This document shows positions 23,646-35,053 of a stretch of DNA of 64,000 nt, in pieces. The notes below the pieces were generated by a model that was not told the DNA's origin, ran no database searches, and was given only the letters and a program-made list of their open reading frames with translations. This DNA is from Tubulanus polymorphus (taxonomy: Eukaryota; Nemertea; Palaeonemertea; Tubulaniformes; Tubulanidae). A program made the translations under genes and the position numbers. The DNA lies in assembly GCF_964204645.1 (NCBI RefSeq), contig NC_134028.1:8225001-8289000 (forward strand), in the 5' to 3' direction. Each line of letters begins with the position of its first letter. The stretch's first letter is position 1.

Positions 23646-26124
23646 TCGAGATCCCAAACGCTAGGGAAAAATACGATACATCATCAGCGATCTATCTTGA
23701 CTGTTATGAATGCACTTAATGATTTGAAATTGTGATTATTTTACGGAGTGTGACTGATATGTAAAAATCCAACACCCTTAACAGGAATCAACACGATATT
23801 GATTATTGTAAATAAACTTTATTAATGAACAATGCTATATCACCATTTTACTGCAGTTCTTTTGTATATATACAAATTCAAATCATTTATTGACTGCTTT
23901 ACGATTATGCGGATTCAAGACCTCCCGGATCGAATCCACCACTGCACTTCACGAACGGTTTTAATTTTTGATTTTTCTTACTGGGTAGATTCTCCGGTAA
24001 AGGCTTGTTCTTTGTTTCTGGTATCAAGAGAAAAGCCAGGATTCCGGATGAGAACGAAGCCGTTGCAAAAATTACGTACGGAATCGAACCGTGATAGACT
24101 GCCTGAAATGAGAAATGGATGATATCGCTCAGCCAGAATGACCCAATGGCGTCCAATTCGAGCAAAATATCGATTTTCATGTATATTAAGTTTTCATTTT
24201 ATTTACAAAATTTGCTAAATTGGGAAAGTGAGGCGATGAAAAAAAATTCAGAAAAAAATTCAAAAAGTGTCAGCAACTTCATCGCTTACCAATAGAGTGA
24301 TAAATGGAGCTATGATTGAGCCCAGTTTCATCCCCATAGTAAAAGAACCTGTTGCTATATTTCTGAAAGTTTCCCGAAACCAAAGTATCATTAGTTACGT
24401 ACTGTGAATTAAAAGTTCACGGCTTTGAAATTATTCTAATCGACGATTAAACGATGTAAATATCGAGTTTAATGAAAGTCTACCTCATTAAAGTGGGATA
24501 TAGTTCCCAGCAGCTCATTCGAGCCGCACACCAGCCTCCCGCCATCACTGATATTGACGCTAATGAAAAATAGGTAACGGCCATTGGATTATAGTGCGCC
24601 ACTCCGGTTACTTTCATAGCTAGTATCACTAGATGACAACATCCGGTAAGTGAAATGAACAGCACAAAACTCTTCACTCGTCCGATCCTATGGATAGAGA
24701 ACATTTTGAATGTCCACGCGTAAGGTAAAAAGGAACTAAGCTACGTTATCATTCGATAGGTTCGTTAAAAAGAGTCCATGGTTGCATCGACGAAATACAT
24801 ACCAGTTAATAATATAGATAGATAGAAGACCCATGACGAATGCTCCTATCCCGCCAACTGCCACGTTCAAATAGATATTTCCAGTAAGTGAACTTATTGA
24901 AGAGTTTATACCGTACCAGTCAATCGCTAACGTGAGCCTTTAACAAATCCAAAAATAAAATGTAAAAAAAAAGAAAATGAAGAATCTTTCTTGAAGGTTT
25001 TTTCGGATCCGCGTTTTCCAAAAATATTTGACAAAAATTTGGTGGCCTTACGATGCGTATAGTAGAACTATTGTCCATATTGACATCTTGCGGTTGTGGA
25101 ATAAATCTAAATAAGTGTACGGTACAATTCTTTCCTGTCGTTTATTCTCAGTTCTGGCCACGTTTTCTAAAAACTCTCGCAAGTCGGTTCTCGGCGACAG
25201 ACGATTAAACCACATGGCTTTTCGAATCCAGTATTCAGCCTCAACGAATCGTCGTTTTTCTACAAGCCACCTGGAGCTCTCAGGGAAGAAACTGGAAGAT
25301 AATTTTGTATATACCTACATCATACTTAACGCTCGCTGTAAGCTAGAATATATCTTTTGGTTCGGTTAACAATTCATCTAAACTTCAGCGGAATGCTATG
25401 AGCAAGGCGTCACATTTTTCGAGAACTTACAAATAATACAGAGGAAACAACGGAATGGTGATGAGCCCTACGGCCGTAGTTAAAGTCTGCCAATCTCTGC
25501 ATAGATATGCCAACAATGCTATGAACATGAGTGATATCTGCCAATTAAATCGCCAGGAAGCTATGATTCTCCATTTAGGACTCATCCATTTCAAACTTAG
25601 GACCGGGGATATGCAATGCAATGCACCTGTTCCAAAAAGAAAAAAAGTGAAATACTTATTTACTTTCCAAGAAATGGATTCGGGTTGTCTGCGCTTTTAA
25701 TGTTTCAGAGAAGTAATTTCACTTTTCAAACTACTTACCCGCAAAAATACCGGTTATTACTCGTATAACGCAGTAGACATTATAGTTGGGAGAAAACCTT
25801 AAACAAGTTTGAAAAATCGACGACAAAATCCACACTGTGAATAGCGACCATCTTCTTCCGAACGTATCAGAAACCTGACTTCCAGCGATCGACCCGACAG
25901 CCAAAGCGACGAAAAATATGCTGATGATAGTTTTCGCTTTCCAGAGCTCTCCACAAACAAGGCTCCACTAATAGAACAAAAATGATTTCATGGAATTTAG
26001 CGATTAGTTAAAATATGACCACTGCCACTATTTGTGATTCACCCCACCCCTCTCTTGAAAATGTATGGAGCCCCGGAGGTGAAGTGGTGAAAAATAATTT
26101 TCTTTCTTGAGCACGACATCTTTT

Positions 26125-26222
26125 TCGTTCCTACGAAAAGATTATTTCGTGTCCTCGAAAACATTTTGTTCTCACGATAAGATTATTTCGATCCCACGAA
26201 AAATACTTCGTTCGAGCGAAAA
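26125..26222. repeat. Degenerate CGAAAAGATTATTTCG tandem repeat in intron 1 of copy C
   Basis: Four to five units of about 17-20 bases close to CCTACGAAAAGATTATTTCG follow each other. Intron 1 of copy D has a shorter relative (about 34095-34140, TTCCCACGAAAAGATCGTGG), so the array predates the split of the two copies. Confidence 0.55.
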
Positions 26223-26256
26223 AGAGAAAATATATATGAAAAGAATACGTAAATAT

Positions 26257-26480
26257 AAGGAAGCGTCCTGGGGACATTTGTATTGTTCTTATTCTTTGCT
26301 GATTGAAAAATCATGAAATTAAATAAAAATTAGATTTTTTTATTAAATGTTATGATTTTTCGACCGGCGTTGATTTAATTCCGACTTTTCTCACGGAATT
26401 GAATAATTTTTAGATTAACTTGATGATTTTTCAATCAGCAAAATGTAAAAAAATCAATTATGTCCGCAGACCCTTTCGTA
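26257..26480. mobile_element. MITE with GGAAGCGTCC-type ends, copy 2 (diverged interior)
   Basis: The left end reads GGAAGCGTCCTGGGGACAT and the right end ATGTCCGCAGACCCTTTCGT, an inverted pair with a few mismatches. Subterminal arms TTTGCTGATTGAAAAATCAT and ATGATTTTTCAATCAGCAAA form a further long inverted repeat. The interior differs from that of the copy at 22446, so only the outer ends are shared. It lies in intron 1 of SLC22 copy C. Confidence 0.65.
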
Positions 26481-26795
26481 TAAATATGATATACATACCG
26501 CATGATATTGATTTTTCAACAACCAAAGGCTGTACTTTCTTGAAAATGGTTTTTAGCGTAAAACCGAAAATTCGGGTTCTTTATAAATTTTAATAGGTTC
26601 GATATTTTAAAAACATTTTCGATCTCGTGATTGTGGGATTAATATTTGATAATGATCTATTTTCTCCACAAAAAAATGTATGATTAACAGAATATATAAG
26701 ATGGTTGATTTACAATATGAAGAGGGACAACAAGCAAGCTTTACAAGCTGTCGAAGCTACAAGTGCTGAGGCGAGGTGCCCAGTGCAATGCTATG

Positions 26796-26886
26796 ATAAT
26801 AATGATAATGATAATAATAATAATAATGATGATAATAATAATGATGATAATAATATTGATAATAATAATGATGACGACGACGACGA
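26796..26886. repeat. (GAT/AAT)n trinucleotide microsatellite
   Basis: A run of GATAATAAT and GATGAT units ends in (GAC)4. It lies in intron 1 of copy C. The Asn/Asp-rich open frames across it are a by-product of the repeat. Confidence 0.85.
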
Positions 26887-28518
26887 ATCATTTTACTCGT
26901 TTCTCGCGATTCATTGCGTACTTTTACCGCGTTAAAGGCTGTATGTGTAATTAATGATGATTTAATGAAGTTTAATCTTTTATTTACAGAGGAAGAAATG
27001 TTTCTTTAGGAATATTGGAGTCACATGATGCTTATCAGTTGTCGGTACCACTTGACTCCGACTCCTTGCGGACTTTGGGATGGTTTGGACAACGCGTTGT
27101 CCACGTCGATAAGAACTTTTTCGGAGCAGTACTTCCTGGACTGGTATTCATTCAACTCATTTATAAATATTCAGCTATGGTGTATAATACGAACAAAGCA
27201 CTATTATCTGAGCCGGATCCTTACAACTGTGGAGCTACACAGTGAAGTAGTTGACCACGATTGATATGGGTAGGCTTACGAAGACTTTTACCTCTGTGAG
27301 CGCTGATGTCAACGTCGGGTTGAAAGTTCGGTTGATACAAACTAAATCCTCAGTTGAACAGAATCCATCCGTCGAATTCGGTAGAGATAAATTGACGCAT
27401 GAATTTTTGCACTCAATACTAGCGCATTTCCATCATGGATCAGCGCATTCAAATACAAAATACATCACCGATAATGTAGCGCTTATTTCTAACACATTCG
27501 ACATGACGTAAACTAACAATTGATAAAAACCCAAATCGCCTAACGTCTCGAATATGTCATCAAATTCCGAATTTTGTCCGGATTTGTGTTTGTGGATTTC
27601 ATCACCGTTGATAAAAGTAGTTTCTTCTTCAAGTTCCATATTGTTTTCTACCCCGTCCTCCTGCCATTCAGTCCAAATTTAACGTAAACTTTGAATCTAT
27701 TCCACTTCTCAACCCACTAGTTCGATAGAATTATATGTATATAAGCCTACATACCTTTTAAAACCAGTTGTTATGTTAATTTTTAATCATAAAATCGACA
27801 ACATAATAGAGGTTTTAAAATAACGCCTTGAACTTCTCAACAAGTACCTTTATAAACACCTAAGGGCATGTTTTCGATTCTACGGGTCTAGACATTTGAG
27901 CAATAGCAAAGTACATAAATAGGTCTCGTCTCTGTATGTGTTTTTGGTAATAGATTATGTTGAACTGGACGTATCGGCCCCACTCCGCGCGGTGGCGCCA
28001 CCCCGCGGGATTTACGCGAAGCAGCAGAACACAAACACGGCCACTCTCTCAATTTTCAATGTTAGAAATCGTGTGTGCATTTCAATTATTTCGGCTGTTA
28101 GGGTTTTAAGGCACAATATAAGTTGATGATGTGATATGGCGATGTTAATTAATGATAATTCCGCAGTGAAGCTAGGTACGAACGGTGCCGATTGAGTGCA
28201 CAGCTGCCAAAAACACTGAAATGTGCGTAGTTGCGTAACTATTTGCAGTGAATTGCAGACGAAACATGAAGCCTTAACGGCCGTTTAAAAGAAAATTATA
28301 CCAATCGCAATTGTAAAATAAAAATGAGATAGAACCTAAGTTAAAATTCTGGCCATTTCTAAAATGTTATTACTAATTTTTAGTCAGTGCCGAACGTTTA
28401 GTTTTCCAACAATAATGAGGGGTGGTAGGTAGTCATGCAATTCAAGTCATCATTTATTACACGTTACTTCCGTGTTGTTGAAAATCTCGCGAGTCCTGGA
28501 CCAAACCCCATTGAACAA

Positions 28519-28557
28519 TGTGATCTGTGTGCCGGCCACAAATGCACACAGATCACA
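28519..28557. repeat. Hairpin with 14-bp perfect arms
   Basis: TGTGATCTGTGTGC (28519-28532) pairs exactly with GCACACAGATCACA (28544-28557) across an 11-base loop. It lies near the left edge of the repeat-rich spacer and may be the remnant of a transposon end. Confidence 0.7.
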
Positions 28558-28624
28558 CTACACTACCCATTACACACTCCAGTACCCACAGCTTTCATAT
28601 ATCCATCCAAATATTTAGAGTGTC

Positions 28625-28800
28625 TTTCTTCCTGGATATCTGCTTGAAGTGTGAAGGCTAGCAACAATATCCATAGCTGGCATGCATGGCTGCATCCTTC
28701 TAGAGGGTTTGAGTGAGTTGCTTTTATTCGGGTCCACCGAATAGAACGAACTCCCGCTGGATAGTTTATCTTATTCGACATTTTTGACGAATCCGTTGGA
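28625..28800. repeat. Duplicated spacer segment, copy 1
   Basis: Blocks such as GGATATCTGCTTG(A/G)AGTGT and GAACTCCCGCTGGATAGTTT recur in the same order at 41655-41823, upstream of copy E. Further matches (GACTAGAG(C/T)GAATTCGAAAAA) continue to 28890-28960, and occur again at 34925 and 41895. This indicates that the tandem duplication unit included intergenic DNA. Confidence 0.65.
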
Positions 28801-29097
28801 AAAAATAGTTAAAGGTCGTTCAGTTAGTTGAAAGATGTATATGACTATAAGGGGCTAATATGACTGTGGGCCAATTCAGCTTCAACAGACTAGAGCGAAT
28901 TCGAAAAAATGTCAAGATTATTTCTATTTCAAGATGTGTGTCATCGCGTGAGCAAAATGTGAAAACAATTTAACCCTATGTTAACCAATCACATTTCTAG
29001 TGGGCAAAAATTACTTGATTCATTTTCTGAACGTGTTCAGATACTAATAGTCCATAATTTTAGTTATTTTAATTGTTGCCTCTGTTTGACCTAGTTG

Positions 29098-30169
29098 TTA
29101 AAAATGTTGCAAATTTGCAACATTGGTAAAATATGAAAGTTTCCATAAACCTGACAAGGAAATGTTTACAGATGTATGCTTCTGATTTAAAGAACATAGT
29201 TTCTTCTAATAAAAACTTACAAAATATTGTGATTTAGTCTTCAAACATAGCACTGTGAACAAAAATTTCAGGCATAACCACCTGGGCATAGTCTACCCCT
29301 CTGGAGAATCTCGATATGGTCAGCCCATGATCTAAGAAATCATATCTAACATCATCATGTAATAGGTTTATAACAGACCTACGTTTATTCGTGGCTGGAG
29401 GGGATAATTGGGCTTCAAGACATGGGTGACCAACATGAGATTTCTTACCAGCATCGATCATGGCTTCAGCAACTGAAGCCCGATACCTCCTCATCATGAA
29501 ATCTTAAAAACAATTACTGTGAATGCAAGGATAAAAGGGCTCTTATCAATAGATATAGATTTGAAGGGGAGAACGTCAATTAAAAAGAATACATGTATTT
29601 GTAAAAATTTTATTTTACCCAGTCAACCAATGTTGTATTTTTGCACACCAAAATTCATGGACCAAATTACAGAATTCCAAATGTAAGAAACATTGAACTC
29701 AATAGATATATGCACTTTATAGAACGATAACCACACTCAAACGTGGTGAATGGATAATAAGATAAAACCCACTATCTACAGATTAAAAGAATTTAAAAAC
29801 AAGAATTTATTTATTCAATCTAAAATATATAGAATACACCACGTTTCAATCTCACCCTAGAGATCATCGTCAAGTGTATGCACTCTTTAGGCTTTATATT
29901 TCAATATTAACATCTGATCTTTTCAAGGAAACAACAAATTCTTGCTTATAATCGAGCAGAACTTGCCTTCAAAAATTTGACACACTTAGGTCATGGAGGC
30001 AGTGATTGTGCAATGCCGACCAGTGAAAGGTATTGTAAGGCGCTGCCATCACTTGGGGCTTAAAAGAACTACTTTTATGTTGCAACATTGGTAAATAATG
30101 GACAAATATTAATAATAAGGGTACCAACCGACCCCAAAAATGTTGTTGCAAATTCGCAACCCGGGTTAA
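29098..30169. mobile_element. Degenerate piggyBac-like element flanked by TTAA
   Basis: TTAA occurs at both edges (29098-29101 and 30166-30169). Just inside, the left end has GTTGCAAATTTGCAACA and the right end, read inward, GTTGCGAATTTGCAACA, an inverted pair. The left one is part of a 22-bp perfect palindrome (29103-29124). An 87-codon frame inside (29234-29497, minus) resembles the tail of piggyBac-type transposases (see its own entry). piggyBac elements insert at TTAA, so flank and coding relic agree. Most of the transposase is missing. Confidence 0.55.
29234..29497 (-). pseudogene. Transposase C-terminal fragment, piggyBac/PGBD-like
   Basis: The frame reads MRRYRASVAEAMIDAGKKSH, a proline/arginine-containing linker, then LLHDDVRYDFLDHGLTISRF. 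The order helix-G(R/H)P-linker-DVRYD-x-x-DH followed by a former cysteine-knuckle region resembles the end of PGBD transposases. The zinc-binding cysteines expected after this point are not visible, so it is a decayed fragment. No catalytic domain is found upstream of it. Confidence 0.45.
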
Positions 30170-30242
30170 CCGTTTCAATGTAGGCGCGGGTGAACTGATA
30201 ACTTCATGAATCGAACCTGTATTTTTACTGTCTTTATATTAG

Positions 30243-30490
30243 CATTGGTACTGGAATTGAATCTAACTGCAGATCTGGCTCTAATAGAGCCGTTGCATTA
30301 GTGAACTAATAGAACAGCTGTTTAGAAAAGATTGCAATTTTTTCGTTAAAATACGACATTGAATATATTCAACCCTATCTGTTTGTAATCCATGTGCCAA
30401 ATATTATCAGTTTAACGATATGCACGCAGTTCGTTGGTCCTTGATTGAAACTACAACAGCTTAAATTAAAGGCACGCTGAATAATAATAC
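30243..30490. repeat. Dispersed 250-bp repeat, copy 2
   Basis: This segment aligns with 23391-23645 over its full length with about one difference in every six to eight bases plus small indels. It lies just right of the piggyBac-like relic and about 1.4 kb downstream of SLC22 copy D. No coding capacity. Confidence 0.75.
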
Positions 30491-31902
30491 GTAACTACGG
30501 AGCGGATAGAGGATTGTTGAAAGGGCTGGGATCACCCATATCTCGAGGGGCACCGTTCAGAAAAAGGGCACATTGGCGAGGATCTAAGAATCGATACCCG
30601 TTTGATAATCCGTAGCAATTTTAGACATTTTTTGCTACTTCAGTGAAATAGAATAGAATAGGCGCCACGCCAAAGCGATTTTCATTTTCTTTACACATTA
30701 TCCTTCAAATGGGCAACAATGACTGTAAATACAGTTAATGTGGTCGTCTATCAGAAAATTGCTAAACGCACTATAATGCAAAATTTTCTTGGCTGTCCTC
30801 TCTTTCTGAAGTTTTGACTGTAAACTCAGTCTCACCGAGATAGCTGGAAAGCTGCCTCCTTTTTTGGCTTCAGGATAGCAAGGTCAGTCTATCTGCGCGC
30901 AATGGCGACTGGAAAGTTGCCTCTTGACACCAGTCTCATTAAAAACTACCAAAAGCCCAATTGTGACACTGTAAATAAAACCCGAGCAAGACTGTATACA
31001 CGTAAACGTACAAACACATGTAATATTCACGTGCCTGTGCCGCTTCCTTACTGACGGTCTATCAACGCGCATAGCACTGTCCGTTTGATTGCGACTCATC
31101 CACCTAAATATGCACTGTATATTAGAAACACAAAACTGCTCCCTGTGTGCAACTTTTACTTTAAGGCGAACTCAGTATCAGATGTGAAGTACCAAATGCG
31201 CACCCTTTGACGGAGAAACCCATCCTCATCAGAGCTGCACCGTCGATGTCACACTTCGGATACCCCAGGACCATAATCTCATCTGGATAATTTGCGTTTC
31301 GAAATGTGCTTCCTTTCTATCTAGTCAACACGCGGGACAATCACTTAGAGGACTTTCTACATCAACATCTACCCGAGAAAAAACGACATTAACTATCGGA
31401 CTATTTACACGTAGAAAACGACCAAAAAAATATAAAAAATGGACAAAATGATCTTCAACCTTGTAATATAGCTATTTCCAAAATTTCGATGTATTAAATT
31501 AGGCAGCCAAAAATAACCCCAATCAGTCGCTTGCCAGTTCAGACTGGTTGGAAGATTGTTTGAATGAACCGAAACCGAATTTCCCAATTATGTACTCCGA
31601 TTAAAACAAAAAATTATGTTAACTCGACCGCCGATCAAACAACTATAGCTGTGCTTCGATTTCCGATTTCAAAATCAAACCCCCTGTTTCGCTCCCGGCA
31701 GGTGTGGTGGGTTTGCAAGGGACACTCAATCAAAAAATTCAAACGAAATTTACCAACCAAATAAATAACAGGGTCAATCCCCTATTTTAAGATCAAAGAA
31801 AAAAAATAAAAAACATATATGTATATCAGATTTACAGTGCCTAAAAACTTGCATCATGAGAAAAAAAATGCCATTTTCAATAGCACTCGAACCAATTTAC
31901 GA

Positions 31903-34570
31903 TTATGTGCATTCAAGACCTTCCTGATTGAAGCCACGACTGTCACTGCACTTCGCGAACGGTTTTGTCTTTTGATTATTTCTACTGGGTAGACCGTCCG
32001 GTAAAGGCTTGTTCTTTGTTTCTGGTATTGAAAGAAAAGCCAGGATTCCGGATGAGAACGAAGCCGTCGCAAAAATTACGTACGGAATCGAACCGTGAAA
32101 TGTGGCCTGAAATGAGAAATGGATGATATCACTCAGCCAGAATGACCCAATGGCGTCCAATTCGAGCAAAATGTCGATTTTCAATTATGTTAAGTTTTCA
32201 TTCTATTTACAAAATGCGCAAAACAAAGGGAAAATTATTGCGATGAAACTGAATTATTTAATTATCGAGAGTAAGAAACGTGTCAGCAACTTCATCACTT
32301 ACCAATAGAATGATAAATGGCGATATAATTGAGCCCAGTTTCGTCCCCATACTAACACAACCTGTAGCTATATTTCTGAAAGTTTTCCAAAACCGAAGAT
32401 CGATTAGTTACGTACCGTGATTTAATGATCTTGTCAAGCGAAGCTATAAATCCTCGGCGTTGAAATTATTCTAATCGATGATTATAACGATGTAGATATA
32501 AAGTTTAATGAAAATCTACCTCATTAAAGTGGGATATAGTTCCCAGCAGCTTATTCGAGCCGCACACCAGCCTCCTGTCATCAATGATATTGATGCTAAC
32601 GAAAAATAGGTAACGACCATTGGATTATTGTGCGCCACATCGGTTACTTTCATAGCTAATATCACTATAAGGCAACATCCAGTCAGTGAAATGAATAACA
32701 CGTAACTCTTCACTCGACCGACCCTATAGATAGAGAAAATTGTGAATGTCCATGTGCTGCAAGTACTAAAGGAACAAGGTACGTTGTCATTGGATCGGTC
32801 CCATCGACAAATACATACCAGTTAATTACATAGATTGATAGGAGTCCTATGACGAATGCCCCGATACCGCTAACAGCTACATTCGAATAGATATTTCCAG
32901 TAAGTGAACTTATTGATGAGTTTATACCGTACCAGCTAATCGCTAAGGTGAACCTTAAAGGAACATTTTGGAGAAAATATAAAAAATGAGGAATCTTTCT
33001 TGAAGGTTTTTCAGATCCGTGTTTTCCAAAAATATCTGTCAAAACAAAACATTTTAGTAGCCTTACGTTTCGTATATAAGAACGATTGTCCATATTGACA
33101 TCTTGCGGTTATGGAATAAATCTAAATAAGTGTACGGTACAGTTCTTTCCTGTCGTTTATTTTCAGTTCTGGCCACGTTTTCTAAAAACTCTCGCAAGTC
33201 GGTTCTCGGGGACAGTCGATTGAACCACATGGCTTTTCGAATCCAGTATTCAGCCTTTTCGAAACGTCCTTTTTGTACAAGCCACCTGGAACTCTCAGGG
33301 AAGAAACTGGAAGATAATTTTGTATACGCCTATATCATACTGGATGCTCGCGTGGTAACCTAGAATTTATATTTTCATTAGGTTCATCATCCAGCTGAAA
33401 ACCAGCGGAATGTTATGGGAAAGGCCACTACGTCTTTAACTTACAAATAATACAGAGGAAACAACGGAATGGTGATAAGTCCTACGGCCGTAGTTAAAGT
33501 CTGCCAATCTCTGCATAGATATGCCAACAATGCTATGAACATGAGTGATGTCTGCCAACTAAATCTCCAGGAAGCTATAATTCTCCATTTAGGACTCATC
33601 CATTCCAAACTTAGGACCGGAGATATGCAATCCAATGCACCTGTTCCAAGAAAGAAACCAAAAAGTGTGATACTCATTTCCTTTGTGAGAAATGAATTTG
33701 GATTGTCTGTGCTTTCAATGTTTCGGAGAAGTAATTTCATTTTCAAACTGCTTACCTGCAAAAATACCGGTTATAACTCGTATAACGCAGTAGACATAAT
33801 AGTTGGGAGCAAACCTTAAACAAGTTTGAAAAATTGACAACATAATCCACACTATGAATAGCGACCACCTTCTTCCGAACGTATCAGAAACTTGACCTCC
33901 AATGATTGCTCCGACGCCCACAGCAGCAAAAAATATACTGATGATAGTTTTCGCTTTCCAGAGGTTTCTGCATACAAGGTTCCACTAAAAGAACAAAAAT
34001 TATTTCATCGAATTAATTTACCACTGCCATTATTCATAATTCACCCCACTCTTGGGAAGGTACGGAGCCCCGGAGGTGAAACGGCGAAAAATGACATTTT
34101 TCGTTCGAACGAAACACATTTAGTTCCCACGAAAAGATCGTGGCTCCAACTATGGAACTACAGAGTGATAGACTAATGAATAGGCTAACGGAAAACTCTA
34201 CCTCTGTGAGTGCTGATGTCAACGTCGGGTTGAAAGTTCGGTTGATACAAACTAAATCCTCGGTTGAACAGAATCCATCAGTAGAATTCGGTAGTGATAA
34301 ATTGACGCATGAATTTTCGCACTCGATACTCGCACATTTCCATCCGGGATCAGCGCATTCAAATACAAAATACATCACCGATAATGTAGCGCTTATTTCT
34401 AACACATTTGACATGACGTAAACCCACAATTGATAAAACCCCAAATCGCCTAACGTCTCGAATATGTCATCAAATTCCGAGTTTTGCCCGGATTTGTGTT
34501 TTCGGATCTTATCACGGGTGATAAAAGTAGTTTCTTCTTCAAGTTCCAGGTTATACTCTACGCCGTCCAT
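31903..34570 (-). CDS. SLC22-type organic ion transporter, copy D
   Basis: This intact and compact copy has eight exons: 34202-34570, 33756-33984, 33445-33640, 33067-33306, 32819-32953, 32520-32723, 32303-32375 and 31903-32106, giving 549 residues with every junction in phase. The start MDGVEYNLELEEETTF matches copy E. Exon 2 holds GGQVSDTFGRRWS, and exon 4 ends TIVLIYET before exon 5 FTLAISWYG. Exon 6 reads VGRVKSYVLF, and the tail has PETKNKPLPDGLPSRNN followed by 20 extra residues (KPFAKCSDSRGFNQEGLECT). That tail extension is shared with C (KCSGGFDPGGLESA) but absent from E and B, which groups D with C. Intron 1 is only 217 bp, against 1.3-1.4 kb in C and E, because no mobile element is inserted. 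Confidence 0.93.
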
Positions 34571-35053
34571 ATTATGTCATCCAGTCCACATTTAACGTAG
34601 AAATATTCTAAAACCTTCCTCATCCGATTAGTTTAATGAATAAATGTAGGCATAGAACCTTTCAATGACAATATACGTATGTTGTGTATATATATGTATA
34701 TATAATATGTTGTCGACTTAAAATCGTAAAAGCATGACGACATATGCAATGGAGCTTTTGAAATAACGCTTTGAACTTCTCAACATGTGCCTATACAAAC
34801 AAAAGAACATTTTTTTCGATTCCCCGGGAACAGACGTTATAAGGAGTGAGACCTCTTTATGTAACCTCTTTATGTCTTTTTGTTCAAAAATACATAAGGA
34901 GGTTACATAAAGAGGTCTCACCACAGACTAGAGTGAATTCGAAAAACAAAGAAAAACTATTTCTATTTCAAGATGTGGGTGATGAGCAAATAGTGAAAAA
35001 TAGTTAATTGTTTCGATGTGCGTGCAGGTGAACTTTATGAATCAAATTTTTAC
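34571..35053. other. 5' flank of SLC22 copy D with a long hairpin
   Basis: The first 270 bases resemble the 5' flanks of copies C and E and probably contain the promoter. A 76-base snap-back hairpin lies at 34846-34921. The rest borders the GPCR pseudogene. No coding exon is seen. Confidence 0.6.
34846..34921. repeat. Long perfect hairpin, 23-bp arms
   Basis: Left arm 34846-34868 (GTGAGACCTCTTTATGTAAC, then CTC) pairs perfectly with right arm 34899-34921, and the inner TTTATGT/ACATAAG extends the pairing after a mismatch. The arm itself holds the direct repeat CCTCTTTATGT twice. RNA from either strand would fold back. Confidence 0.85.

Larger units (their letters stand above)
21950..23904. 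other. Spacer between SLC22 copies B and C, with two repeats
   Basis: This spacer contains the promoter side of copy B, a 335-bp TIR element (22446-22780) and the first member of a 250-bp dispersed repeat (23391-23645). Short frames at 23214-23629 lie on the repeat and are not supported as genes. TTTATT at 23818-23823 and 23886-23891 are AATAAA on the minus strand and may be poly(A) signals of copy C. Confidence 0.6.
23905..27639 (-). pseudogene. SLC22-type transporter, copy C: complete gene structure with a nonsense codon in exon 1
   Basis: All eight exons are present with good splice sites: 27292-27639, 25739-25967, 25431-25626, 25052-25291, 24803-24937, 24484-24687, 24290-24362 and 23905-24102. 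In exon 1 the glycine codon after ECADP (GGA in the other copies) is TGA at 27433-27435, so translation would stop after 68 residues, in the first extracellular loop. The ATG used by D and E is also lost (AGG in its place, plus a one-base gap), leaving the internal MELEEETTF as start. Everything downstream stays open, which argues for very recent inactivation, a segregating null allele or a sequence error. Without the stop the protein would be 540 residues. Its closest relatives by eye are D and E; intron 1 shares a segment with D. Confidence 0.8.
27640..31902. other. Long spacer between SLC22 copies C and D, rich in mobile-element relics
   Basis: This 4.3-kb spacer holds the promoter flank of copy C (27640 to about 27900), a segment shared with the region upstream of copy E (28625-28800), a small hairpin (28519-28557), a piggyBac-like relic (29098-30169) and the second 250-bp dispersed repeat (30243-30490). 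From 30500 to 31900 I see no gene and no clear repeat. Confidence 0.6.

Noticed and set aside
26705-26954. Asn/Asp-rich and Ile/Met-rich open frames
   Set aside because: They are translations of the GAT/AAT microsatellite.
34034-34201. Extension of the copy D exon 1 frame beyond the GAG/GTAGAG donor (178-residue open frame)
   Set aside because: All copies splice at the same GAG/GT donor and exon 2 follows in phase with TGGAACCTTGT; the extra residues are intron translation.
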